64,000 bases of DNA from Phoronis australis (Eukaryota; Phoronida; Phoronidae). The notes beneath the pieces are model-generated. The model worked only from the letters and a program-made list of their open reading frames with translations, was not told the origin of the DNA and did no database searches. This document shows, in pieces, positions 25,863-38,699 of the stretch (the stretch's first letter is position 1; each line of letters starts with the position of its first letter). Position numbers and translations under genes: made by a program. The stretch is from assembly GCA_002633005.1 (NCBI GenBank), contig NMRA01000065.1:1030809-1094808 (forward strand). The letters run 5' to 3'.

Positions 25863-25868
25863 AATAAA
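25863..25868 (+). terminator. FBXL7: Poly(A) signal for FBXL7
   Basis: AATAAA about 1.7 kb after the stop codon; the first canonical signal I noticed downstream. Confidence 0.4.
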
Positions 25869-25889
25869 AAAATTGTGGAAATTATTTGA

Positions 25890-27900
25890 GGCCTAGTCTC
25901 CTTAAAGGCTTAACTACAGACAAATTTAAAGTTGGATTTCATCCTGTTTAGCTGGCTAAAAATGAAAATTGAATGAATATTCTTTTTGGTCTCATAATGT
26001 TCCCCTAGTTATTGTGATAGGATTACACTTGTGTTACCAAAAGGAACATCTGAATCATCAGAATTCATAGGGGTACATAGGGGTGATACACCAACCCTAA
26101 AATTGCAAATTCAAAATTGTCCATGGCTGCATTGAGTGTGATTTGGGTTGGCAGCTCATTCCCTTACAATTCAAGATCGGATAAGCAGCAGTAATGTTTT
26201 AAAACCCAAAAACGCTGTGATTAGGAATTCACCATTGACATCTAAACAGGGTGAAATGTAATTTGTATCCACATTTTCCAATGGCAGAAATGCAATATAT
26301 TCTATTTTTATAAATTGTCCATGTTTTTCAGTGTCCAAAATCTGGAAATTATGGCTAATGAGTATTGTTCTACATTGGACTTCAATTCTGTTGAAGCACT
26401 TTCATGTTTAACACAAGGTTGCTGAGAGAATTTCTTTTACAATTTTTTGTTACTTGAATGATGGAAATTAAAAAAATGTGGGAAACTATTGTTTCACTGA
26501 GCCTTCCAAGAAATATAGTGATCTGATAAGATGCGGACCTTTTCTTTGAAACGAGGAACTCGAAATTCACTAGGTGGCGCAACAGGGTCTTCCGTACCTT
26601 TTTAGTGATGGTGCCGGGTGAGGGCGCCTCTTGTTGCTAAACTACTTTAGATCCTTGGGATCTATTTTAGTTTTAGGTAAAGGTTCCGGGACTCGTTTCA
26701 CTAAAAATTTAGACATTGTATTTACTGAGTCTAAATGAAGACTGGTTGCAAATCTCCGTTCAGTGTGTGTGAAAAAATGTAACGTGACGACATTTTAGCA
26801 AAACAGTGACAATTGACCAGCTTGTCCGAAAGCCTTGCTATGATACAGTTAATGGCTATATTTTATGCAACTGCGAAAGCTGATAATTACAAAGATGGCC
26901 AGAATTATTTTGTGGATGAAATTGTTTTCAAAGAAGTTAGTCAATAGAAACTGACCAAGCGAGCGTGCGCTGGAGTGTTTATTGACGTGCATTACCAGGT
27001 TTTTCAAATTTACTTATTTTGTTTTTTTCATCAGTCATAAATTCATATGAAGCTAAACAGTTGGGTGGTTTTTATTATTTGAAACGCGCTTGAAAAAGTA
27101 CGAGGGACGTTTTTAAGGTTACTTGTAACCATGAAAAATGTCCAAACTTGCCAAACTTTAAAATATTACATCCCAGATTATAAGTGATCGAATTCGAATG
27201 AAACTTTCAAATACCAAGATTTTATGCTCTGTTCACCGAAACGTTGTTTCTTATTGCATTGATTGACTATCAAAAATATGACAACTCCCAAGGTGCACGA
27301 AACTGAAAGGAAACGATAATTTAGAAAACTGCAACAGATTTCATCTTGAACATCCGCCTCCAAACAAATTACGTTGTTTTACTATTAAGACATGGTCACG
27401 TGCCCTAACGTTAGTTTGGAAGTTTGTAAGAATCAAACTCTATGTACTTTCAGAAAATCTATACTTATACCAACATTTTCTTGTGTTCTGCAGATTTACA
27501 ATTTGCTGATAATGTTACAAATACACCCGCGTTCCGTTAAAGAAACTAACTTTTGACACAGTTTAAATTATTTGCCGCTTCAAAACAGACCTCAACTTTT
27601 TCCTTACTCGATCGAGAAGTGGTTTGTGAACTTGGAAAAAGTCGTTTTTGCTTCTTGAAGCCATGGTCTGCGCATAAACTGACCGCGTTGAGTTTGGTTT
27701 CAAGCAATAACGAAATGTTAGCGCTTATCAAGCCCAGAAATCACCTCTTATGCGAGTAAAGAACAATTATGGACTAAGTTGTAAGCATAAATTTCGTGAC
27801 AGAAGGAACGCTGAACATTCTTCACGTGGCAGATCAAAATTTAGCCTTATGCGCCATTTAGGTTGGTGGTAGCACACACAAAGGCAAATTCAGCCTATAT
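25890..27900. other. Intergenic; repeat fragments
   Basis: Between FBXL7 and TMEM169. It holds a family C repeat (about 26060-26180) and, near 27390-27470, a fragment related to the fold-back arms at 54 kb (TGGTCACGTGCCC, then AATCAAACTCTATGTACTTTC). No gene is supported. Confidence 0.45.
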
Positions 27901-27901
27901 C

Positions 27902-28152
27902 GCATGCGGGCACCCAGGGAGTCTCGAACGAGCCCCCAATTTGGCGAAGTGGGCGAAAAGGTCCGCCTCAAAGAAACAAAAACTCAGAAAAAATAAGTAG
28001 AAAACGAGACAAAAATCCACTAAAAAAGCAGGAACTACCAAAATTCGGAGAATGCATAATTAATAGCTCTGAACGTTCCCCGTGAATCTTAGTAAAAGGT
28101 ACATATTCTCAAAAATTCGAGTCCTCTATTTTTAGGCCGGGTGCGCGCATGC
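27902..28152 (+). mobile_element. MITE family A copy 3 (best-preserved ends)
   Basis: Begins GCATGCGGGCACCCAG and ends CCGGGTGCGCGCATGC: 16-bp terminal inverted repeats with a few mismatches. It is 251 bp long and carries all internal family blocks. There is no coding capacity, so it must have been mobilised in trans. Confidence 0.85.
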
Positions 28153-31100
28153 ATTAGTGGGTAAAAATAGCCAACTTCAAAGTTAATAACATAAGGATGC
28201 CTTATTTCTTGACTTGATGTTTTAAGACCCATGTCAAACCAAAAATCTAAACAAACGACATCGTCACTGAGTGTAACGGGGTTTCCAAGGTAATACACAT
28301 ACTACCGCAGTACCCACCGATGTAGAGCTCGGTATGCCATTAAAAGAACACTTCATTCCACACTTCCCATAGCAAATAATCAAGAAGGTTACCAAACCAT
28401 ACAGTTGATATTTATTGTGTCATGATAGAAAATAAATGTGCACCTCGAACTGCAGTCAAAATTGAACAAAAAGCGAAGCATCTCCGCCATATGTCTCTGT
28501 GTCATGTATTGGCATTTTGACAATAACTTGGACAAGCACTATTTGTTGAAAACGGGATATTACAGCACTTAGTTAGTCCAAAAATCAAGTGGTGCTGGCG
28601 TACCCAAGTCAAATTTAAATACTGTGAAGTTTCACCAGAGTCTGTCAAGTCGCTTTGAAAAATAATTGACAGACAAGGAAAAATTGTGGATGCAGACAAA
28701 TGCTGCAGTAGTGTCCAAATTATAATCACATAAGTGAACTTAAACTGCGTATACAAAATAATAAGTGCTAGTCAATGATTTGTAAACAGGAGCAACACAA
28801 TGTACTCACTACAGTACCTTAAACAATATGTTTTTAGACGTGTTCATTACTGTAACAATTCCGCCACTTCACGGAAAACAGAATCAAAATAAGTGAAAGC
28901 CGATCGTTATATTCTTTTCATCTTGAGATAAATAATTGTTTTATTGGGCTTAAGTAGGCCTGCATGAATTTGATTTAGTTCGCAAATGCATTAAGACTCA
29001 GCGCACGTAGACGTTGTCGACAAGAACAACGCTGAGCAATGATGGGCTGTTTTTCCTAAAAAATCGTGATTTTTTTCATGAGGATCGTCAAGGAATTTGC
29101 AAATCGTCTTCCTCTATTCTATCATCTAAAGAAGTCGGTGTCTGGAATTTTCTTTTCGAGCTCGGTTGTCAAAATCCAGATATTCAGTGACATTAGAGTT
29201 CTCAGGCTAAAAGTTTTAAAAGAAATCCCAGACACACTGTTGTAGCTAAAAGTCTTACAGAAACAGAATTTGCAAGTTTCATGCCGAAATTGATGTTTGT
29301 AGTGTGGACATTACGGCGATCTCCATGAAAATCAATATTTTTCAGAAAAAGCGCCGTCACGTGATTATGGTCACCTGGGCATTTTTGCGCACATAAGATT
29401 TTGACTATCAACGATTTTAAAAATATAAAGTTCTATGTAAATACTACTACCTGTAATAATTACAGTTATTTAAGAAATTCCGTCTTACTCAAACGAAAAT
29501 CAATCATTGACAAAAATTTTACTAATAAATGAATTAATTCTTGATATTTACAAAGTAAATTATCTTGTCCGCGTCTCATTGGGACTTGAAATATGTTCTG
29601 TGTAACACATGTTGAAATTTCAAAGTGGCGCAGTTTACGCTATTAATAGTATATTGAGTAAATGTGTCCTTAATGTGCAAACATCTGTGTAAACAACAGC
29701 GAAAATCCCTGGTCTGAGTCTTGGAACTAGTGAGGGTAGTCATTTACCAACTGGTCTCAAGACGTTACCAATTGGTCGAAACTGCAACACAGACAATACC
29801 TGGAAATCAAAATGACTATTCAAGTTGGCAACACTACCCAACCAAACCCTCCTACGGAAGAACTTCCTCAGGGAAAATACATAAAGTTTTGGTTTTGTCA
29901 GTTGATGACTCTACACCCATTGTGAAGGACAAATGATACCCATATCGTGAAGAGAACTGTTTGTGTCCAGTTCTCCCTACGGAGAATTAAAATGACTAGT
30001 TACTGTTCCAGAAGGATAACACTAAATTACGTAATTGTTTCAGAAAAGTGAGACAAAAAGTAGAAAACATGGGAAATGTCTGGAGTTCTGGATAAAAAGT
30101 AGGAACATTAAAAAAAATAGGAATAAGTAGAAACGCTTGAAAGCTTGCATTTATTAGATGTAAACGCATAAAAGCACAACTCGAAACAGTAATTAACAGT
30201 TTAGTAATAAATGTAGATGAACTCAGAAACATGAAGTTCAATTGCTTTCTATGAAAAATTACAGGAATTCCACAGGAATGGCAAATATATTCACTAACAG
30301 ATCACTGTCTGCCAGGGCAAAGTACTCTCTGCTTTTGAGCACTCATTAGGAATTGCTTTTGGGCATCATAATCCATTGATGAAAAACATTCCAAATTTCT
30401 ACCATGATTACGAGACACGAAACTTTTTTATAAGTAATAAGCAGCAACTCGAGTACAGTCAAGCACAGAGCATACTAGTTTCTGAACGACGTATGGCGCC
30501 ATCTTAAGTATAACACAAGCTAACACACTTCTATATTTGTTGAGAGCACCGAAACACAGAATTCAATGCTCAGGTAACGTGCATTCACTCAACACCTCCA
30601 GTCAAAGGAAATTGATTGTCTACAAGCATGGCAAAATAAATTAAGCTATGATAAAAGATTTAGATTATCTCAGATGATTAATAAATGTGACAAACACCAA
30701 CTGATAATGGTACAGAACTGGTTCTTCTGGCAGCAAAACCAAAACTCAACAAACTGAGTACATTCGAGTTTAAAAGGTGAGTTTCTTTGAAACTGGGCAT
30801 TACTTCCATAACTGAACATAATCCGCTTCTCCAGTTTTGATTATCGTTCGATTCAGTTTTTGTGACATGAAAGACTAGACCCTTCACTTCCAAAATTTAT
30901 TACAGCATAATTTTACTGAAAAATTCAAGAAGCACTTGCACTCTCATGATGAATTTAACAAAATCAAACAATACAACCTCAATGATAACTTCCAACCAAT
31001 CGGATGCCTTCATAGCCTCTTGACCCCACTGAACTGGCGAAGTGAAACAAATGCTGGCAATGCCTACCAACAGAATGAGAGTGTGGAAATTCTTTTGTCA

Positions 31101-31475
31101 TTTTACACAAACGCAATTACCAAAACAGTCACCTGTCTATCTCTCAAAGGCTACCTCTAGGACCACAATGAGGAAATGGCCAAGCAGTAGTTGTGGGAAT
31201 CGGTTATTCAGAAACGGTTTCCGATTAGAGGCTTGAACCTGAATCAGGCTTCTCAAACAACAAAGGAACATTCAGAAATTGTGACAACAATGACAGATTC
31301 CTCTCAACTCTCTGTTCCACGATCACCCAAGATAACAGATTGCACACACATGATTCAGCATACTTTTCAGCTCACGAATGGACCACAGATGTCCATCCAC
31401 GGCATGAGCAATGAGGTCCATACATGGAATTCTATTTGTCATGGCAAAACATTGTTAGCGGTGGGAAAGTGAAAT
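28153..31475. other. Intergenic, nothing recognised
   Basis: No gene, RNA or clear repeat could be supported. Open frames of 60-93 codons (for example 31191-31472) lack domains and lie downstream of TMEM169 on the opposite strand. Confidence 0.45.
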
Positions 31476-31481
31476 TTTATT
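31476..31481 (-). terminator. TMEM169: Poly(A) signal for TMEM169
   Basis: AATAAA on the minus strand, about 210 bp beyond the TMEM169 stop. Confidence 0.45.
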
Positions 31482-31691
31482 TCTTCACATAAAGAATAAG
31501 GAAGTTTCACTCTATGCTTAGCTTGGTTTGTGCAGCTCCCATAAAACAACGTTGTTAAACTTCGCATTATTTTCAGCCGGGTACTTAGCATAATTTAGAA
31601 AATAGAATAATGCGAATTTTGACACTTATGTGCAACTACTACTCAGCAGCAGTAGCACTGTAAAAGAGTGTAAGACACAATAAGCAATCTT

Positions 31692-32417
31692 TCATAACTG
31701 TGACGTGGCCTGTTTCCTGCCTGGAGCTGTGTTTGGCAAGGACGGTTCGACGTCTTCAATCTCGACTACTTCGTACGGACAACAATCGGTCACATTCAGT
31801 TTATTGCACACCCAGCCGTAGACACCTTTTTCGAAATCCAGGAAGTCTCTTTTCCAGCTCTTCCAGAACCATGACAGCTGGATCACCATGGCAACTAACC
31901 CAACTGCAACACTTGGCAAAGCCACGGTGAGCGGGAACGAGAGCAGCACTAGAGGACACAGGAAGATGCGATGCCAGATTGTCTTTTCGTCGTATAAGTA
32001 AATGAACATGTTGTACCACGTGACACTTCCATAGTAAAAAGTCACACAAATCGAGCAAATTAATGCTATCGGGATACAAAACAGAGATAAGAAGAAGACA
32101 TGTGGTCCTTTACGTTTACCAAACAAACAGTCCGAGTTATCAGAAGTGTCGCTCGACTTGTCAGAAGACTTATACATTTTGTCAAATTCCTCTTGCGAGA
32201 CCTCGACCTGAACTTCGACAGTTTGTCCCTTCTTGCGACCTCGAGTGATTGTCCCGGTCATGGTCAAATAGCGAGACATTGTTCCCGTGTTTGGGTGGTG
32301 AGATTCTTGGGCCCTGTCCAGGGGAGACAATTCTGTTACCCGTTCCTCCTCCATGGAGCACACGGGGGGTTGGACAACATTCTCCACAGAGGAACCCTCA
32401 CCAGCTCCAGAATGCAT
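31692..32417 (-). CDS. TMEM169: Transmembrane protein 169 (TMEM169)
   Basis: A 241-residue protein in one coding exon. TMEM169 is a conserved two-pass membrane protein of unknown molecular function. Visible features are an acidic/polar N-terminus, the family signature RYLTMTGTITRGRKKGQTVE at about 49-68, a Ser/Asp-rich linker (84-96), membrane helix 1 at about 107-128 (HVFFLSLFCIPIALICSICV), the conserved YYGSVTWYN loop, membrane helix 2 at about 152-182, then WFWKSWKRDFLDFEKGVYGW with CNKL and DCCPYEVVEIED. Vertebrate homologues are near 300 residues, longer mainly at the N-terminus. The start is the first ATG, 9 nt after a possible splice acceptor (GTATTTTAG); an upstream 5' exon is likely but not located. 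A later Met at residue 22 is an alternative start. Confidence 0.93.
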   Translation of the reverse strand: MHSGAGEGSSVENVVQPPVCSMEEERVTELSPLDRAQESHHPNTGTMSRYLTMTGTITRGRKKGQTVEVQVEVSQEEFDKMYKSSDKSSDTSDNSDCLFGKRKGPHVFFLSLFCIPIALICSICVTFYYGSVTWYNMFIYLYDEKTIWHRIFLCPLVLLSFPLTVALPSVAVGLVAMVIQLSWFWKSWKRDFLDFEKGVYGWVCNKLNVTDCCPYEVVEIEDVEPSLPNTAPGRKQATSQL

Positions 32418-32429
32418 TGCTTAGGTCTA

Positions 32430-33629
32430 AAATACAACACGCTGATATTCTGCCTATTTTCAATGTCATGAACTTTGTTGTCTCCTGTCTGAAATTTGAA
32501 GAAAATAACTAAAATTACGTTAAGTGCATATTTACCTACCTTGATAACCATTTGCAGTTACTCAGTTTCAATGTGCTTTGGATACTTTACTATAAACCAT
32601 GCTTTGGTTTCAAAAGGAACTTTATTCACAGGCGTGTTTGCTTCCTTTGATAATGCCACACTACCTTTTTCAATAGGGCCATCCCAGATTACACAGTGAC
32701 ACTCGAATCTCTCTGTATTTACCCACAATGCCGTAAACATCCCTCAGGCACATTTGCGGCCTCGTTTTCATGCCACTGGAGTTTCACATGTTATTTGTTG
32801 TTGTATGATTCTTTACATGTTTTTCCCAGTTGCATTACCTTATTTGTCCTTCCAATCCTAATGAAGTGTTACTGTGGGTAGCAAATCCGACTTGAAAAAG
32901 TTTGACAAACTGGACCAATTGGCAATAACCATGGATGGCGTGATCTGAAATTTTTCGCCTTCCCGACATCAATGAGAGGCACGAAAATGTGCCTGAATTT
33001 CAAGAAAAAAAGAAAATTTTATTGCTCTATAATCAGGGATAGCCTTATTGAAAGAACTTTGCCATCACAATCAATTGAATGAGCTTTACCTAAGGCTAAA
33101 GCAATAACGACTCATCAGTTCTACTCTAACCCAGAAATCCTTTTAACAATGGCGACGTCTTTTACCAAACTAATCGTTGTTTTTCAAATAAGTCACGGGG
33201 CAATCAAACCAACCAACAAAAGCAACTCAGATACTAAAAACCATCCCAATGGCCAAGGAGCCCACGTTAATGAAATAGATTTCGCGAAACGTTTGACGAG
33301 CGATGAGTCAGTTGCAAAGAATGTGTACGCGAGTTAGAGGCACAGTGCTTTCGGTCAATGACACTGAACTGAATGTGAGAGTGAGAAGGGAAAGAAACTG
33401 GTTTCACCGTGGAGCAAACTCACAACCTTACGCACGCTCTATTTGACTACTTAAAACTATTGTGGAAACAATTTACGCACCGTCTGAAATCCAAACAACT
33501 CTCCATAAAACGACTTATTTGTGGTTCCAAACAAAGAAGAGCAGCTATTTTGTGAGCGCCCTCTTTAGGGTGCAAGGTCCACAGCCCAGAGCACTCGTAT
33601 AGAATACGATGGAGGAACAGGTAAATTTT
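32430..33629. other. TMEM169 upstream region, no gene seen
   Basis: Presumed 5' intron and promoter side of TMEM169. No first exon could be chosen with confidence. Confidence 0.4.
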
Positions 33630-33887
33630 TTCGGGGGAGGGGGGGAGTTGCTCGTGGGGCTCAAACGAGCCCTCCCGTTTGGCGAAGTGGACAAAAAGGA
33701 CCGCCTCTGAGAAACAAAAAGTCAGAGAAAACGAGACAAAAGTCCACTAAAAAGGCGCAGACGCCGCATTTCACAGTACTGAAGGTGGTGCTCCGTTTTT
33801 TAGTCCTCTCGCTTTTTTGTCAGGAAAAGGTCCACTTTGTCAGAAATTCGAACCTCCCCAAGATTTAAAGGCTAAGTGCGCGCATGC
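33630..33887 (+). mobile_element. MITE family A copy 4
   Basis: Contains the family blocks (CGTTTGGCGAAGTGGACAAA, CGAGACAAAAGTCCACTAAA, GGTCCACTTTGTCAG) and ends GCTAAGTGCGCGCATGC. The left end is diverged and G-rich. Its middle (AGGCGCAGACGC) matches copy 6, not copies 1-3, so there are two subfamilies. Confidence 0.75.
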
Positions 33888-35009
33888 AATAGTAATTGCG
33901 CGCGTATTTGTAGGAGGGGACGTTGTTGCGCCTTACGGAATTTCAACGGGGGTTGGCTTTGAATTAACAATTTTTAAAGCGGCCATAAACTCGCGTTCTG
34001 TCCAAGAAGCGAACTTCTGACTAATACCTTTCACACAATAAAATTGATATTATAATTTGTCCCTTATTAGTCAGACGATAAGTAATTCCTGGGTGCGCAA
34101 AGAACTGACAATTCGTTTCTCTTTGAGACCACTAAAGCTCGGCACAGAGACTCCGTGCAAGGCATTGAAAAGCAAGTGGTTTAAATCGAAAGTTATTTTT
34201 TGTACAGGCGGCTTTATAGACGCTTAAAATTGCACAGAAGAAATGAAGGTGCTCTGTGGCAAAGCGCGTACTCCAGACAAAGAGGCTCTTCCATTACCTT
34301 GGACTCTGAACGATACAGTATAATGCTACTGTTTTAGATGTTTTGTACGTTCGCATGTTGTAATCTTGTGTGACACTTTTGAAGCTCCTGCAGTACTTTG
34401 TTCAAAGACTACAATATCGTGCTCTTAAAGTTTGTGATTGTGACGTACAAAGGTCTGGAATGTGGCAGGGCGAGCCCAGCACTTGACTCAAGGAACCGGG
34501 CTATTATGGAAGTCTACCGTTCTTGCATCACTTGTCTCCCCTTTTCACGCGGATTTTTTTATTTGAAGCTATCGCCTTACATTTTTTCAAAATAAGTATC
34601 TGCAACAGTGCATCAAACAATTTCGTAATAACGCTTATGGTCTTAACTCGCTCTCGAATGCTCGGAGCCAAGTTCTGGAACCAATTACCAACAACGTAAA
34701 GTCTAGTATAGGCAAAAACATTTTAAACACTTTTATATACGTAGACTAAACCTCCGTGCAAATACAACACACGCAAGTTATCGAGTTTTACCTTCATTTC
34801 TATTTTTCATTCGTCATCTTTGTGATGTACGCCATTGTCTTTCTGCAATACTCGGCGCTGTGATTTATATTTACTAAAACTGAAATTTTACTTTTTTAAA
34901 TTTTGTTACTTTTAAGCTGTATTTCTCTGTTTACTTGGCTTACATTCGAAGTAGACATTATAATCCCATAAAATCTGTCACATGATATTCCTAGGCTTAT
35001 CGTGATAGG
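33888..35009. other. Intergenic, nothing recognised
   Basis: No gene or repeat could be supported. Confidence 0.45.
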
Positions 35010-35130
35010 TTTCCATTTTTTATTCCTATTCAAGTCACAGGCAATGTGTTCATGCGCCACTTTCGAATTCACGTTATTTAGAGTGGCTAACCCCAATAAA
35101 CTCTGATTGTGTTCTTGACTCGGTGATTTC
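35010..35130 (-). repeat. Dispersed repeat family C copy (reverse)
   Basis: The reverse complement contains GAGTTTATTGGGGTTAGCCA and CATTGCCTGTGACTTGAAT, matching the copy at 19265-19400. Confidence 0.5.
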
Positions 35131-35196
35131 GATGTTCTTGGTTGTAGCGGAAATAGAATCCTACCATGGCAAGGAAAATTGTAAGACCGGTGGCGT

Positions 35197-35300
35197 GTCC
35201 AATAATGCATCCTGTCCAATAATGCATCCAGAGCTGGTTTGCGTGGTCTGCGCATGCGCTACTTTTTCGGTTTCCGGTTTTTGCGCAATAATGCATCCAA
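35197..35300. repeat. Three direct copies of CAATAATGCATCC
   Basis: The 13-mer CAATAATGCATCC, twice within TCCAATAATGCATCC and once after GCG, occurs three times within about 105 bp and flanks GCGCATGCGC. It contains the palindromic octamer core ATGCAT. The function is unknown; it could be a regulatory cluster or a repeat fragment. Confidence 0.5.
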
Positions 35301-38300
35301 GCAGTACGCTGGTTATTCGACTTATTATAAAAGCATCATTTGTGCTTCTTATGTTGTTTATTTTGGAAAAAAGAGATAAAGGGAAATGTCACTGATGTGT
35401 GTGAGTATCTTTCAAAGAGTGTTGAGCTTGAATTATTTCTAAATGTACAAATGTAGGAGATTTTGTTGGCTGGCACTGGTTGGGAAGCCTACGTGAGCTC
35501 GTCCTCGGGTTCTGATCGTCTCTAAAAGGCTCTAATACACTATATACTGCAAGGTATNTTCATTTTCTAACTATCTCGACACAAACCTAAAGAGGGTTTT
35601 TAATATTAGCTACATTTTCTAAAACTTTGATCGCACAAGAAATACTCATTTTTGACGTGCGGGCAACTCTTATAATTTTACGTCCAAGTGTTTAGACCCT
35701 TGTAATAAACTAGCACTGGTGCAGAGATTGGGAGACGTCTGCCGGACTTTGTGAGGAACCAACAAGGCCAAACGTGAATATTGGTGACATGCGCTGTAGG
35801 ATGACAAGATTGTCTATTTTTGTAGAAACACAGTATTATGGGATTAATTTAAGACACAGCGTGACAGAAGATGATAGAAGTTTCTGAGGGAACGTGTTCC
35901 GGTCTGTAACTGAAAAACCTAAGGCTACTTGCAAGGCCCCGTCGCACTGTTTTGAAGATATTGATTTCGGCTTTGTGACTGTGTTAATAACAGGATATGG
36001 CTCCTCAACAACCTTTTAACGCGCCTATATGAGACCTAACGTACGACAAACGTGACTACCTATCAGTAACCTCAGCCAAGGCCGGGCATAACCTCTGAGT
36101 TTTGGTCATCAAGAATACATGCTCGGCCGGGCGGATCTGTCAATTTGCTATTGACTGTGGACCCCCGGCGGGGCGGCCGCGACAACCAATCTCTTAACGA
36201 TACCAAGACGATAAAGTTACTGGTGGACAGCATGAAAATAATCCAATCACTGCTTGAGTAACTTTGGGTTGTAGAAATATAAGGAGATCATAAAAAACGA
36301 CTTGCCAAAAGAAAAATGCGTTAAAAACATGGAAGTTTTGAGACACCGAGCAATAGTAAACAAGACCAGCAAGTTTTTGTGGGAGTCATTGCACACAGCG
36401 AGCTTATTGCTGTACATCCATAAATTGGTGGGTATCCTAATTTTTCAGGTGCACACCCGTCAAACATTAGTCGAGTAACCCTGGAAAGGCGAACATCAGA
36501 TAACTATCGGGAGCAAGTCGCATTAATGACATATCGAATTCAAAATTTGTAGTTGCTTTAATTGAGATCTTCAGGCAAATAAACGGAGCTTAATTACAAT
36601 GTTTATTCATTGCTTAAGACAGCTCTCCACTTTAATGCGCTAAAAATTGCCATTTCCAGTTTTCCAAAGGTTCATTACCGTGCTACAAACAATAGAAACT
36701 TTATCTTGTGTTGTGTTGTGACATCAACACAATACAAACCAACTGGCGGTAACAGACTGGAATATTCTTATTCCTAATTTTTCTCAAGACATACTTAACA
36801 AAATAAAATTTCACTCGTCCGCCATATTGTGTGCTAAATAGATGACAACTTACCGTAACTCATAAAGCACACTGATACTTCTAGTTCCAACATGTAGCTG
36901 CTTAATTAAACTTGACTTATCGAGTACGCCCTTTTGAAATCCTGGATCCGCTACTCGGGTGTTGTTTACCTGCAAATCGTCATCTAATATTATAGTTCGT
37001 GCCATCCCGACTGCCGAACGCCGCAAAACTGCTGAGATGCAAAATATGTGACTGTGACTGTCCAATGGCCCAAGGCAGTAAGAATACTGTACTACCTTTC
37101 CAGCCATGCAAAGCCTTCAAATTGGTAAAACGTTTCAGCTTAACCAATTTCCATTTATATTAGACACTTATATTCTTATTTCCGCTCTTTAGTTTTCAAA
37201 AACACAAAACAGGGTGCATCGAAACCGTACGTACTTTCAAAGATTCGTGTGGAATATCACAGCGTGGTAATTTAATTGCAAACATTAAGACGGATTCCAA
37301 TTTTACATAACATTACGGCGACGGAATACGCATATTATTTTACTTAAGATAAGTAATTAAAGCCAATACAGACATTTACTATAGCAATTGCAACCACTTT
37401 CGTAAACTATGTCACGTGAAGTAAGATGAATGGCGTAAATGTTTGACATATTTGCACAATTAACACAATTGTAATTTCCTGTTTGAGCTCTTGAAATGTT
37501 GGACCGAGGCATTCCATTCATTTCTACAAGTACGTATGTTGGGAAATAGCCTGACCAGCCAGGCATGTTCTTGTCTGCCATTAATAAAAGCATCTTACTC
37601 ATTTCATTGATGACTGTTAATGTCATTATGAGCAAGCTGCACGCGACACGGAGGTTTTACACAGGGACATGATTGCGCAAAAGTTACTCCCTAGATGACA
37701 ACAACGCCATGACGTGTTATACGTTTATCATTTTGTTGAAGAATATGCATCAGTGGTGGGTCATGGCTAAAAAATTCCCAGATTCCATTTGGCACTTCGG
37801 GGGTGCGAATGTCTGATGGCGCAGTATCCTGGCTAATACTCTACCCCCTTAACTCAAAATCCTGGATCCGCCCCTGTGTGACGTCACGTAACAAATCATA
37901 CTTATTCAGCGGCGGCGGAGTTTTACTGAACTCACTCGAAAGCCGTGGGATTTGAGTTGGGCCAGGCTGAGTTCGAAGATTAGACCCAGGCTGAGCCCTG
38001 AAAGCAGTAAAGATTTACTTTTTTCAACACGGCCCGCAACAACACGGTATCTGTATATATGTACAAAAATTAATCGAATTCCGGATTAATTATAGAGCGA
38101 ACATTCTACAGACCCCTTTACCTCTCAGGTAACTGTGTGTCCGACTTCATGCAGTGCCCTTAGATAATAGTTAAAACAACCCACAGAACACTGGAGAGAT
38201 TGTCTGGGAATCCAACCAAACACACGTGTTCGTTTCTAATATCACATTGCTGTCTTTGACGAGACGGTTCGTCGGCAAGCTCGCTAAAGGGCTTGGGTTC

Positions 38301-38611
38301 AAATGCCGAAACTCGATTTCCAGATAGCAAAAACCAGGACCGGCGTAAGGCGAAATATCCTATCGTCAACGGTGAACCGAGAGTCAATGTTTCAGTCGCC
38401 CACGACCAGCGATATGGATGCGAATAGTTGATTCAGAAGTCGCGGGAGGATTTACCGGGGTTAGAATCCAGATCGACCACAGCAGATGTGGATTTCGAGA
38501 CAACAGTCTGACATACGCAGCCCTGGCCAACAGACACATGTTTGAACGTTCACCGGAGACATACCAGGGCAGCGCTAATGAACTTTTGACAGTGACTGCA
38601 TTGACCTTAAA
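35301..38611. other. Intergenic upstream of the protease gene
   Basis: It holds a family D repeat (36635-36860) and two short matches to the CAGTGGCGGATC-type MITE ends (ATCCTGGATCCGC at 36943 and 37859). One N lies at 35558. Presumed promoter and 5' UTR of the protease lie at the right edge; no promoter motif is convincing. Confidence 0.4.
36635..36860 (+). repeat. Dispersed repeat family D copy 2
   Basis: Diverged match to 20375-20580, with the same blocks in the same order. Confidence 0.5.
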
Positions 38612-38699
38612 ATGTCATCGAATTCGTTGATCGTTCTGCTCAGTTTATGTTTTTTCTGTCCAACGGTTATTTCTCAATACTACTACACACCGGACACAG
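38612..38699 (+). CDS. Protease exon 1: signal peptide
   Basis: The ATG opens MSSNSLIVLLSLCFFCPTVI S, a classic signal peptide with probable cleavage after Ser21, then QYYYTPDT. It ends at a GTAAGT donor with one spare G. Phase 1 matches the next exon. Confidence 0.75.

Larger units (their letters stand above)
24129..25885 (+). other. FBXL7: FBXL7 probable 3' UTR
   Basis: AT-rich non-coding sequence after the stop, up to the first canonical AATAAA (25863-25868). It contains a 27-bp tandem repeat and a tRNA-like SINE remnant. The end point is inferred from the poly(A) signal alone. Confidence 0.45.

Noticed and set aside
31191-31472. 93-codon plus-strand frame downstream of TMEM169
   Set aside because: No domain or conservation signal; it probably overlaps the TMEM169 3' UTR on the other strand.
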